Source: Nocardia speluncae NBRC 108251
Lineage (GTDB): Bacteria > Actinomycetota > Actinomycetes > Mycobacteriales > Mycobacteriaceae
Assembly: GCF_001613245.1 (NCBI RefSeq)
Contig: NZ_BDBZ01000001.1
Span: 124,001 to 188,000 of the forward strand
DNA: 64,000 bases
Reading direction: 5' to 3'
Part shown: positions 8,602-17,182 of the stretch, in pieces
Layout: the number at the start of each line of letters is the position of its first letter
How positions within the stretch are numbered: the first letter of the stretch is position 1
Translations under genes and position numbers: made by a program
The notes under the pieces: generated by a model
Databases searched by the model: none
The model's input: the letters and a program-made list of their open reading frames with translations, nothing else
Told to the model about the DNA's origin: nothing

Positions 8602-10595
8602 CGCGCAGCAACCCTGTCCGAGTGTGGTGTCGCCGGCATTCGCGTGGCGGGTTCCCCGAGCTCGATATCGAAGTGACGAGCGGAGCCCCAGATCGTGATT
8701 GCCTGTGCGGTGGACGAGGTGCCCGTGAAGGCGGTGAGGATATATCTCCCGTTCTGCGGAAGCGGCAATTGGTAATCTCCGATCACGCCGGTCTCGGTCG
8801 CCCCGACGGCTTCTCCTGTTTGCCGGGTGAGTACCACATTGGCACCCGGTACCGGCCCGCTCGCATCGGCCACTGTGCCGCCCATCATCAACCGTTCCTT
8901 CAGCACTATCGCCTCGATTCTGCCACCGGTGTCGATGTCTACCAGGCGGGAGTCCGGTGTCCATCCGTCGGCTGCGGTGACCAGCAGGTAGCGGCCCGGG
9001 CCGGGAACGGCGACCGAGAAGTGGCCCGTGGAGTCCACCTGACTCCAATCGACGTGGTCCGCGGAGGGGGTGAATACTGTGACGACCGCGTGACCGATCG
9101 GCCGTCCGGAGCGGTTGAGCACTTTCCCGCCGGCCACCGCCCCGTGCGAATGCTCGGAGGTGTCGAGGTCTTCGATGTTCTCGTCCGGTGTTTCCCGGAG
9201 TTTGGTCATTGCCAACGCGATGATCGCGGTGATGAAGCAGGCCCCGGCGGAAATCCAGAACAGCACGGTGAAGGCTTCGAATGAGGGAAACACCTGGTCG
9301 GCGACGCGGATCGTGCTCATGGTGGCCACCGCGGCCATCACCGAGCTGGACAGGGAGGTGCCGATGTATCGCAGCAGGGTGTTCAGTCCGTTCGCGGACG
9401 CCGATTCCGTCAGCGGCACGGCGCGCATGATCAGCGTGGGAAGGGCAGCGTAGGTCATCGAGGTTCCGGCGGCCACCAGCACCGAGCCGATGACTATCTG
9501 CCAGAGGTTGTGGCTGAGGAACACGCGACCTACATAAGAACTCGCCATGACCAGCGTTCCGGTAAGCAATGTCGCCGCTGGGCCGTACCGGCGGATGATC
9601 TTCGCGGACACCGGCGCCATCGCGCCGAAGACCAACGCGATGGGCGCCATCCACAGTCCGGTGTGCAGGATGTCGTAACCGAGCCCGAACCCCGAACTCA
9701 CCGGCAGTTGCAGCAACTGGGTGGTGACGAGCATATTCGCGAACATGGCGAAGCCCAGTAGCAGCGAGGCCGCGTTCGCGAGCAAGACAGCCGGGCGAGT
9801 CGCGATCCGGACATTCACGAGCGGATTTCTGACTCGGAGTTCGAGCGGTACCCAAGCGATCAACAGAGCTGCGCCTGCGCCGGCAATGGCCAGGGTGGTA
9901 CCCGAGGTCCATCCCCAATGCGCGCCTTTGGACAACGCGAGCATCACTGCTGTCAGGGCGACCGATCCGATGATCGCGCCCCGGTAGTCGAACGACCCGC
10001 CGGTCTTGACCGGAGATTCGCGGATCACTCGCCAGACAGCGACCAGGACGACAACGCCCACTACTCCGGTTACCCAGAAGATGGCATGCCAGTCCAGATG
10101 CGCTGCGATCAGACCGGACAAGGGGAGCCCCGCGCCGGAACCGATCGCCAGGCTGGCGCTCATCAGTGCTACTCCGAGCGGCATCCGGTCGCGCGGCAGC
10201 TCGTCCCGGAGTATGGCTATACCTACTGGTATGAGGGATAGTCCGACACCCTGTAGCGCGCGGGCGATGATGATGAGCATGAGCTCGGTGCTGACAGCGC
10301 CGAGGACGGAGCCGAGCACCATGATGGCCAATGCGACCATCATCATCCGCTTCTTTCCGAACATATCGGCGAGCCTGGTGACGGTGGGAATCGAGACCGC
10401 GCCGAAGAGCAGGGTCGCGGTTACCAGCCAGGACGCGTTGTCGGCGGTCGTGTTCAGGAGGTCGGGAAGTTCGGGAAGCAGGGGAAGGACGAGCGTTTGC
10501 TGGAGGGAGACGACGGTGCCGGTGAGTGCCAGGGTCGCCATCACTGTCCGGCTCCGTGAGCCTTCGGAAGTCGTGACGCGGTTTCGAGCGCTCAC
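8598..10595 (-). CDS. DHA2-type MFS exporter fused to two Ig-like repeats
   Basis: A 665-residue protein. Residues about 15-465 form a DHA2-type drug exporter with roughly 14 hydrophobic helices (motif A RLADMFGKKRMM; ARALQGVG). After a charged linker there are two carboxypeptidase-regulatory-like (CnaB/Ig-fold) repeats at about 485-567 and 568-648, each with the G-x-P-x-x-G-A-x-V-x-V start and a YxL end. Both termini of 14-helix DHA2 proteins are normally cytoplasmic, so the repeats would face the cytosol, which is unusual for this fold. Its promoter region carries two TetR palindromes and the tetR gene follows with a 4 bp overlap. Confidence 0.88.
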   Translation of the reverse strand: MSARNRVTTSEGSRSRTVMATLALTGTVVSLQQTLVLPLLPELPDLLNTTADNASWLVTATLLFGAVSIPTVTRLADMFGKKRMMMVALAIMVLGSVLGAVSTELMLIIIARALQGVGLSLIPVGIAILRDELPRDRMPLGVALMSASLAIGSGAGLPLSGLIAAHLDWHAIFWVTGVVGVVVLVAVWRVIRESPVKTGGSFDYRGAIIGSVALTAVMLALSKGAHWGWTSGTTLAIAGAGAALLIAWVPLELRVRNPLVNVRIATRPAVLLANAASLLLGFAMFANMLVTTQLLQLPVSSGFGLGYDILHTGLWMAPIALVFGAMAPVSAKIIRRYGPAATLLTGTLVMASSYVGRVFLSHNLWQIVIGSVLVAAGTSMTYAALPTLIMRAVPLTESASANGLNTLLRYIGTSLSSSVMAAVATMSTIRVADQVFPSFEAFTVLFWISAGACFITAIIALAMTKLRETPDENIEDLDTSEHSHGAVAGGKVLNRSGRPIGHAVVTVFTPSADHVDWSQVDSTGHFSVAVPGPGRYLLVTAADGWTPDSRLVDIDTGGRIEAIVLKERLMMGGTVADASGPVPGANVVLTRQTGEAVGATETGVIGDYQLPLPQNGRYILTAFTGTSSTAQAITIWGSARHFDIELGEPATRMPATPHSDRVAAR

Positions 10596-10609
10596 ACAAG
10601 AACCCTTTC

Positions 10610-10657
10610 GTTCGGGGTGAACGAGTGTTCACCCCGAACCAGTGAACCATTGTTCAC
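10610..10657. promoter_or_regulatory. Tandem TetR operators upstream of the MFS gene
   Basis: Two copies of the palindrome GTGAAC-N4-GTTCAC lie 25 bp apart, at 10617-10632 and 10642-10657. The gene-proximal copy is extended to perfect 13 bp arms, GTTCGGGGTGAAC-N4-GTTCACCCCGAAC, at 10610-10639. They begin 14 bp upstream of the MFS start codon and fit binding by two TetR dimers. Confidence 0.85.
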
Positions 10658-10837
10658 CACGGTGGGTCGAGCTCCCGGTGACGAATGTGACGAAGGTCGT
10701 GCTGCCGGGAAACTCTGTTGCCCATCGGATTATCACCGCTGCCGTTGTGGCTGCGATACCGCCGATTCACGAGTGGACCGGCGGATCCGGCAGCGCGGCG
10801 GATCACGACCGTGCGGAAACCGTTCGTGCGTCGTGCA

Positions 10838-13800
10838 CTACCACTTGACGTTGATCGGCCCGGGTGACCACAGGCCGCCGTGCGTTTCCTGGATGACCGC
10901 AGGCAGCGCCGGACGTGCCGCGGGGTCGATCGGCGTGAACCGTTGCAGTTGACCCCAATCGTGGCTCCAGTCGTCCTTCAGATAGGTGGCCAAGGTTTGT
11001 GAACGCAGCAGCTGGCGAGTCCAGCCCAGCGGGCCGCCGCCGTCATGGCTCTGCCACAGTGAGGTGGTGTGCGAGGCGGGGCGATTGGGCAGGATGCGCC
11101 AGCCGGGCGTCTGGGCGATACCGTCCTTGTGGTCGTAGGGGCGCTGGCACGGGAATTGCAGGCCCACCGCCCAGTCCAGTAGGACCGGCTGCTGCGATCC
11201 GATCAGTTCGTTGATGGTTTGTGTGCGGGGAATACGTGGCGGTGTGAGTGCCATCCATTCCTGGGCGTCGACGGACAGGTCCTTGGCCTTGATGCGGACC
11301 ACATCGGCCTGCTCCGGCACCTGCTCCAGCGGCACCCGCAGATTACGCCAGGACGGGGTCGGGCCGATATCGATGGGCATCACCTGGCCGAGGGGCCGGG
11401 CGCTGGTCGCCGTTTCCGCGGTGCCGTATTCGATATCGATCGGCTGGCCTGGCATCACCGAACCGTCCTGGGTGGTCGCCCGGAAGCGGCCCGCCGCGGT
11501 GATCGCCATGATTCCGTCACGGTCCTGCGGTTCGGGCAGCCGGTACCAGCCGGTGGTCAGCTCGGCCGCCTCCTGCTGCCCGGCGGTTCCGAGTACCGGA
11601 GTGGTGGCGGACAGGCCGAAGGGCAGGGGAGCGCCGCCGGTCTGGGTCCGGGAACTGCCATCGGAGCCCTCGTCTTCCAGAGCGTCGGCGATACTGCTCT
11701 CGTCGTCCTTCGACTGATCGTCGTCGGAGGTCACGTTCGCGACGCCGTTCGGTACGAAACCGGCGCCGTCACCGGCGAAGGTGCTCTCGGTATCGCCGGA
11801 CAGCGGGCTGAGCATCGCGGCATTCGGATCGGTTTCGACCAGTACATCGTTGGCCATCCCGCACGGTTCGCCGCTGACCGCATCGATATTGGACCGGGCC
11901 AGCGAGAAAGCCGGGTACTGCGTGGCGGCGGCGGTCGCGAACGAGCCCACCTGGAACACGACGATCACCGCTGCCGCCACCATCAGCGGTGGGATTTTCG
12001 CCAGCCGCCAGGCACGGCGCGAAACGCGATGCGGTGTTCCCGGTTCCGGGGCCCGCAGATGCCACCAGCCGGCGAGTACGAGGCACACTACGGCCACCGT
12101 CAGGAAGATCTCGCTCATCCCGAGACCGGCGATCGAGGGCGGTTCGTTCCACCACGGGATGCCGTGGTCGGAGGCGTAGAACCATTTGTTGACGCCGGTG
12201 AAGATCTGCGCCATCGCCACCGCGACTACGGCGGCGAACAAGGCACGGTAGCGCGGAGCCCGCATTACCTTGGGCCCCACCGCCACCGCAGTGACGACGG
12301 CGACGGCTCCGGCGAGTCCGGCGAAAACACCGTTGTGGTGGGTGAACTTCGTCGGGACGGTCGCCATCAGCAACATCGCGCCGAAGGTGATCCCGAGAAG
12401 CCGTTTTGCCGGGCCGGGCGCGACGAACGGGATCCGGCCGCCTTTACGCAGCATCACGAACGCGCACACCAGCAGTCCCAGCCACATCGCGACCATCCCG
12501 AACCGGCGTCCGATCGAACCGTCGGCGGTGGGGGTGAACAGCCGCTGGTAGGCGACATAGTCGTCGTACCAGGGAATGGAGGGGCCTACCTCGTTGTGCA
12601 CGCGGGTCATCTCGAGCATCGCGGACAGGGGCTGGACGGCGAAGGCGAAGACCAGGACGAGGGTTCCGGCGGCAGCCAGCGGCGCCAACAGTGCGCCGTA
12701 GGCGAGGATCCGAGACGACCAGGGCGGCACGGTCGTGGCGGCCGCGCCGGGATCCGACATCCGCCGCGCCCGGGCGATGCCGAATCGGACGACCGACCGC
12801 GCTCCGGCCGCCAGCGGCGCGAAACAGATCACGCCCGAGGGCGCCGCGGTCAGGCTGAATGCGGCGATCAGTATGGCGATCGCATAGGGCAGCAGCTGCC
12901 TGGTCGCGATGGCGCGCTCGACGAAGCACCAGGTGAGCAGCACCGCAACCGCGATCACCGGTTCCGGGCGCAACCCGTTGTTGTAGGGCAGCCACACCGC
13001 CAGGAATCCCAGCGCACCGGTCCATACGACGACCTTGTCGTGCCGCAGGACGACCCCGAGCCGGGGGATCACCTCCCGGCTCAGGGCCAGCCAGGCGAGG
13101 AACCCCGCGAGCAATGTCGGCAACCGCACCCAGGGGCTGGCGATGCTGAGCTCGGTCATCTGGGCGATCACGTCGTAGGGTGGCGTGCCGACCGGGTTCT
13201 CGGGTACGCCGAAGAAACGGAAATAGTTGGCCATATATCCGGATGCCAGCGAGGTGCGGGCCATGCCGAACTGGTAACCGTCGTCGGAGGTCGTGGATCC
13301 GATGAAATGCCAGACGACCAGGGTCGTGAGCACGGTGGCGTCGACCCGGGTGAAGGTCAGCCAGCGCTGCGGTAGAAGGCGGCGTATCCGCCGGCCTGCC
13401 GAATGGTCCAGCCGGAACAGTGCCACGAGGGAGGCCAGCGCACACAGCACCGCCAGTACCCCGGCGGTCCGTTTCGCGAAGCTCGGGACGACCGAGAAGC
13501 GGCTGTCCACTTCCGCGGTCACCGTCGTCCCCGCCGAATCGGTCAGATCGCTGAAGATACCCACCAGTTGTGGCCGGAAATCGCCCGCGAGGAACACCGG
13601 CTCGGTGTCTGTTCCGGTGAGCTCCGCGGTGGTCCCGGAATTGTCGGAGCGCACGGTGAGGGTCGCGTCATCGAGGTCGGCGACCGGGACACTGAATATC
13701 GATTGGCTGCGCAGCACCACCTCGAGGCGGGCGGGCGAGCCGTCCGCCGCGGGCTGGACCCGCGCAACGAATCCGTATTTCTCCAGATCGGGCGCCTCGG

Positions 13801-14113
13801 CGGGCATGGTCGCTGCCGCCAGGCCTCCGCGTTCGGTCAGTTGCTGTAGTGCCGAGCCGGGGATGCCGGCATCGAAGGAGACCGGTGCGTAGGAGATCAG
13901 CGGGGCTGCGATGCTGTCCGTGGAGCCCTGCTGCGGCCATGTGAGGGTGGTCTTGTCCACTTGGACCGGGAGGAGCGGGACCGCGAGGGCGAACAGGGTG
14001 GCGAGGAGGCCGGCGATCAACGCCACCGGCCTTGCCCATTGTCCGCGTGCGGGCCGGGAGGCCCGAGATTGCTCCGCGGGCGTCAGGTCCGCCCTCACCA
14101 TGGTGTCGGTCAC
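10838..14113 (-). CDS. Arabinosyltransferase of the Emb family
   Basis: About 1090 residues of a GT-C membrane arabinosyltransferase (EmbA/B/C family), which builds arabinan of arabinogalactan or lipoarabinomannan outside the membrane. The catalytic acidic pair is in TTSDDGYQFGMAR after the first extracytoplasmic domain. Conserved segments include NNGLRPEPVIA, HHNGVFAGLAG, and the C-terminal carbohydrate-binding region with LTPPRIPRTQTI and GGGPLG. Starts are possible at 14170, 14113 and 14101; the downstream GTG/ATG pair fits the usual short N terminus. The gene stands alone here, without embA/B/C neighbours, so it may be an extra paralogue. Confidence 0.93.
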   Translation of the reverse strand: MTDTMVRADLTPAEQSRASRPARGQWARPVALIAGLLATLFALAVPLLPVQVDKTTLTWPQQGSTDSIAAPLISYAPVSFDAGIPGSALQQLTERGGLAAATMPAEAPDLEKYGFVARVQPAADGSPARLEVVLRSQSIFSVPVADLDDATLTVRSDNSGTTAELTGTDTEPVFLAGDFRPQLVGIFSDLTDSAGTTVTAEVDSRFSVVPSFAKRTAGVLAVLCALASLVALFRLDHSAGRRIRRLLPQRWLTFTRVDATVLTTLVVWHFIGSTTSDDGYQFGMARTSLASGYMANYFRFFGVPENPVGTPPYDVIAQMTELSIASPWVRLPTLLAGFLAWLALSREVIPRLGVVLRHDKVVVWTGALGFLAVWLPYNNGLRPEPVIAVAVLLTWCFVERAIATRQLLPYAIAILIAAFSLTAAPSGVICFAPLAAGARSVVRFGIARARRMSDPGAAATTVPPWSSRILAYGALLAPLAAAGTLVLVFAFAVQPLSAMLEMTRVHNEVGPSIPWYDDYVAYQRLFTPTADGSIGRRFGMVAMWLGLLVCAFVMLRKGGRIPFVAPGPAKRLLGITFGAMLLMATVPTKFTHHNGVFAGLAGAVAVVTAVAVGPKVMRAPRYRALFAAVVAVAMAQIFTGVNKWFYASDHGIPWWNEPPSIAGLGMSEIFLTVAVVCLVLAGWWHLRAPEPGTPHRVSRRAWRLAKIPPLMVAAAVIVVFQVGSFATAAATQYPAFSLARSNIDAVSGEPCGMANDVLVETDPNAAMLSPLSGDTESTFAGDGAGFVPNGVANVTSDDDQSKDDESSIADALEDEGSDGSSRTQTGGAPLPFGLSATTPVLGTAGQQEAAELTTGWYRLPEPQDRDGIMAITAAGRFRATTQDGSVMPGQPIDIEYGTAETATSARPLGQVMPIDIGPTPSWRNLRVPLEQVPEQADVVRIKAKDLSVDAQEWMALTPPRIPRTQTINELIGSQQPVLLDWAVGLQFPCQRPYDHKDGIAQTPGWRILPNRPASHTTSLWQSHDGGGPLGWTRQLLRSQTLATYLKDDWSHDWGQLQRFTPIDPAARPALPAVIQETHGGLWSPGPINVKW

Positions 14114-14555
14114 GGGGGGCGATGGTAACGTGACGCATTCGTTACCGGCGAAGTCGGGCAAAACATCCACTGTGGGCGTGGTCTCCCGCGGCCGTGTGAG
14201 CAGGGCCGATTCCGGATCAGGGATGTCGTGGTCGGAATGGTCCCCGAAAATCTGGACTTGAAACGGAACTATTTCCGTTCGGGCCGGTTTCTTCCGTAAC
14301 GCCCGCGTTGTCGCCAGGGTCTGCCGACTGTCGTGGCGCTGGTCGCGCGGTGTCTCCGTAGTTGTCGGAGCGGTGGCGGTGGCCCGGTGTCCGGGGCGAG
14401 AGGGTGGAAGGTAACTGTCGCAATACGCCGCTCCGGAACCGCGAAATCGGTAATGTAATTCCCGAATTGTGTAAATAGGGTTCTTGTAACCGGCAGTGCT
14501 ACTTCCGCCTGGAGGTTCGCTCCGGTGGACCCCGCAGCGATCGAAGGAGTTCGCC
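14114..14555. other. Divergent promoter region between emb-like and P450 genes
   Basis: This non-coding stretch holds a locally AT-richer patch around 14440-14490, likely promoter DNA, and a short inverted repeat ACGGAA-N4-TTCCGT near 14260. A GAAGGAG ribosome site at 14543-14549 serves the P450 gene. No further gene is recognisable. Confidence 0.45.
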
Positions 14556-15767
14556 GTGGCCCGTACGGACCGGATCTATTGGGACCCCTTCGACCGTGAC
14601 ATCGCCCGCGACCCCTATCCGATCTACCGCCGGTTACGCGCCGAAGCGCCGCTCTACTACAACGACGAGCACGATTTCTACGTGCTGAGCCGCTACGACG
14701 ACATCGACCGCGCCCTGTTGGACTGGCAGACCTTCTCGTCGTCACGCGGCCCGATCCTGGAGATCATCAAGGCGGGCGTCGAGATCCCGCCCGGCACCCT
14801 GTTGATGGAGGACCCGCCGGCGCACGATATCCACCGTGCGCTGCTTGCGCGGGTGTTCACGCCGCGCCGGGTGCTCTCGCTGGAACCGCAGATCCGTGAC
14901 CTGTGCACGCGGTCGCTGGACCGCCTCGCCGGCGTGGGGCGTTTCGAACTCATGACCTCGTTCGCCAACGAGGTCCCGATGCGGGTGATCGGGATGCTGC
15001 TCGGCATCCCGGAATCCGACCAGCAGGGTGTCCGCGATCGCGCGGACGCGAATCTGCGCACCGAACCCGGACAGCAGATGCAGGTATCGGATCAGGCCAT
15101 CCCGCACACCGACACCTTCGCCGAATACATCGACTGGCGTGCCGAGCATCCTTCCGATGATCTGATGACGGAGCTACTGAACGCACAATTCGAAGACACC
15201 GAAGGCGTGACGCGCACACTGACCAGGCAGGAAATCCTGACCTACATCACGGTGGTCGCCGGTGCCGGTAACGAGACCACGGCCCGGCTGCTCGGCTGGC
15301 TGGGAACGCTACTGGCCCGCCACCCGGAGCAGCGGGCCGAACTGGTCGAGGATCCGCGGCTGATCCCGAAGGCAATCGAGGAAACCCTGCGCTTCGAGCC
15401 CACCGGCCACGCCATCGCCCGATACGTCACCACCGATATCGAACTGCACGGCACCACGGTGCCGGCCGGTAGTGCGATGATGCTGCTGGTCGCCTCCGCC
15501 AACCGCGACCCCGACCGCTGGGACGATCCTGACACCTTCGATATGCACCGCCGGATCAGTAATCTGCGGACCTTCGGCTTCGGCACCCATTACTGCCTCG
15601 GGGCCTCGCTGGCCCGGCTGGAGGCGCGAGTAGCGCTGGAAGAGTTCCTGAAACGTTTCCCTGTCTGGGAGGTCGACCGGGACGCGCTGGAACTGTCGTC
15701 CACATCGACGATGCGCGGCTGGGAAACCGTGCCGATCACCGTCGATCAGCCCGCCGTACGCGCCTGA
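14556..15767 (+). CDS. Cytochrome P450
   Basis: A 403-residue soluble bacterial P450 monooxygenase. The heme-binding loop is FGFGTHYCLGA with cysteine 347 as iron ligand. The oxygen-binding I-helix reads AGAGNETT at about 235-242, and the K-helix ExxR is ETLR. GTG at 14556 is chosen for its GAAGGAG ribosome site 6 nt upstream; the frame is open to 14496. It needs ferredoxin and reductase partners, and none is adjacent. A decayed acyl-CoA synthetase follows on the same strand, hinting at a former lipid or sterol catabolic cluster. Confidence 0.93.
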   Translation: MARTDRIYWDPFDRDIARDPYPIYRRLRAEAPLYYNDEHDFYVLSRYDDIDRALLDWQTFSSSRGPILEIIKAGVEIPPGTLLMEDPPAHDIHRALLARVFTPRRVLSLEPQIRDLCTRSLDRLAGVGRFELMTSFANEVPMRVIGMLLGIPESDQQGVRDRADANLRTEPGQQMQVSDQAIPHTDTFAEYIDWRAEHPSDDLMTELLNAQFEDTEGVTRTLTRQEILTYITVVAGAGNETTARLLGWLGTLLARHPEQRAELVEDPRLIPKAIEETLRFEPTGHAIARYVTTDIELHGTTVPAGSAMMLLVASANRDPDRWDDPDTFDMHRRISNLRTFGFGTHYCLGASLARLEARVALEEFLKRFPVWEVDRDALELSSTSTMRGWETVPITVDQPAVRA

Positions 15768-15875
15768 ATCCGGCGGAGACACCGGCCGGCAGTTGCTGTC
15801 CTCGGAGAATGCCGAATAGGCACCAAGCGATATGGGCCGGGCGTAGGCTTCGGAATCGATCGACCCGGATCGGGA

Positions 15876-16255
15876 GTGCGACACGGGGTCGATCTCGCGG
15901 CATCGGTGGAACTCTTGGCGCGGGAACGTGTTTCCAGCGGGGTCTTCGTCCCGGCACAGTGGCAGGTGTTCTGCCGGACATCGGAACACGCGATCCGCCC
16001 GCGCTGCGGCAGATCTCCCGGCGCGCGGCACCCGCCTCGACCACGCTGTTGCGCACCATGATCGAGACGTTCCCGCAGACGCCGGCATTCGGGCAGACCG
16101 AATGCAGCCCCATGCCCGGCACCCTGCGCGGTGACGACGCGATCAACGGTACCGCGGTCATCGGTGTCCCGTATCCCACCGCGCGTGGTCGCCCAGCCCT
16201 CACGCAACTCCAGCGGCAAGGTGCTGAAAACCCGTCCCCGGGAGACATATGCACA
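15876..16255 (+). pseudogene. Decayed acyl-CoA synthetase (FadD) remnant
   Basis: Fragments of one AMP-binding acyl-CoA synthetase appear in order but in three different frames. The first reads ERVSSGVFVPAQWQVFC, the second ALRQISRRAAPASTTLL and then TFPQTPAFGQTECSP with LRGDDAI, and the third ends RNSSGKVLKT near 16206-16232, the usual C-terminal lysine motif. The N-terminal third and most of the region between the TECSP motif and the C terminus are missing. At least two frameshifts plus a large internal deletion make this a clear relic. Confidence 0.78.
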
Positions 16256-16537
16256 GGGTGATGAGGAAGGTTCGGCGCGAGCCAGCCGGAGGCGACGGGC
16301 CGGTGTGGCTGCGCGGGTATGGAATCACTGCGATCGCAACAGGTGGCGGCGCCATGAGTTACGGGAACGCTGCTGGTACGCCCCGTGTACCCGGCCGCGG
16401 CCCGGGATTCTCGAGCCGGGTCGCCGCGCGCCGAACCCGGTCAGATGTCCGGAATTCGGTTAGTGTGGCGACTCACGCGTCTGTGAGTTCGCGCGGGCCG
16501 GTGCCGGGCCGGTCCGCCGTCGACGAGGGGAATCCGT

Positions 16538-17182
16538 GTGCATCTGTGGAGTTATGTACAGGGGCGAGGTGAGACGCTCGCGTTCCTCACCTATCAGCAT
16601 GCGTCGCTGGCATTCCAGACGGTGCTGGCCGGCAGCATCGTCGCGGTCCTGCTCGCAGTGGCGGTCTACCGGCTGCCGCTGCTGTCGGCGCTGTCGCTGA
16701 CCTCGAGCCGGGTCGCGCTGACCATTCCCTCGCTGGCCCTGCTGGCTCTGCTGCTGGTGCCGTTCGGACTCGGTGTGGTTCCTTCTTTCCTGATGCTCGC
16801 GTTCTTCGCGGCACTGCCGGTGATCGGCAATGCGATCGTGGGATTACGTTCGGTACCGGCTTCGGTCGTCGAATCTGCCCGGGGTATCGGCTTTTCCCGA
16901 TGGCGGATCCTGCTCACCGTCGAACTGCCCATCGCATGGCCGGTGATTCTCACCGGTATCCGGGTGTCCACGCAGATGATCGTCGGAGTCGCCGCCATCG
17001 TCGCCTACGTGCTCGGGCCCGGGCTGGGCTCGCTGATCTTCAACGGCCTGTCCCGGCTCGGCGGTGCGAACGCGCTGGAGATGGCGTTGACCGGCACCCT
17101 CCTCATCGTCGCCATCGCGCTGGCTTTCGACGCACTGCTTGTTGCGCTCGGGCGTTTCACTATCGCAAAGGGATTGTCATGA
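16538..17182 (+). CDS. Osmoprotectant ABC transporter permease (first)
   Basis: A 214-residue ProW/OpuCB-type inner-membrane permease for glycine betaine, choline or similar compatible solutes. It has about five to six hydrophobic helices and the EAA-like loop VESARGIGFSRWRILLTVELP that docks to the ATPase. It opens a four-gene operon in which each gene overlaps the next by ATGA: permease, ATPase, permease, binding protein. The start is the GTG at 16538; no strong ribosome site is visible. Confidence 0.88.
   Translation: MHLWSYVQGRGETLAFLTYQHASLAFQTVLAGSIVAVLLAVAVYRLPLLSALSLTSSRVALTIPSLALLALLLVPFGLGVVPSFLMLAFFAALPVIGNAIVGLRSVPASVVESARGIGFSRWRILLTVELPIAWPVILTGIRVSTQMIVGVAAIVAYVLGPGLGSLIFNGLSRLGGANALEMALTGTLLIVAIALAFDALLVALGRFTIAKGLS

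Noticed and set aside
16249..16572. 107-residue plus-strand frame between the FadD relic and the ABC operon
   Set aside because: It is Arg/Gly/Ser-rich without motifs, and only overlaps the relic and the permease leader.
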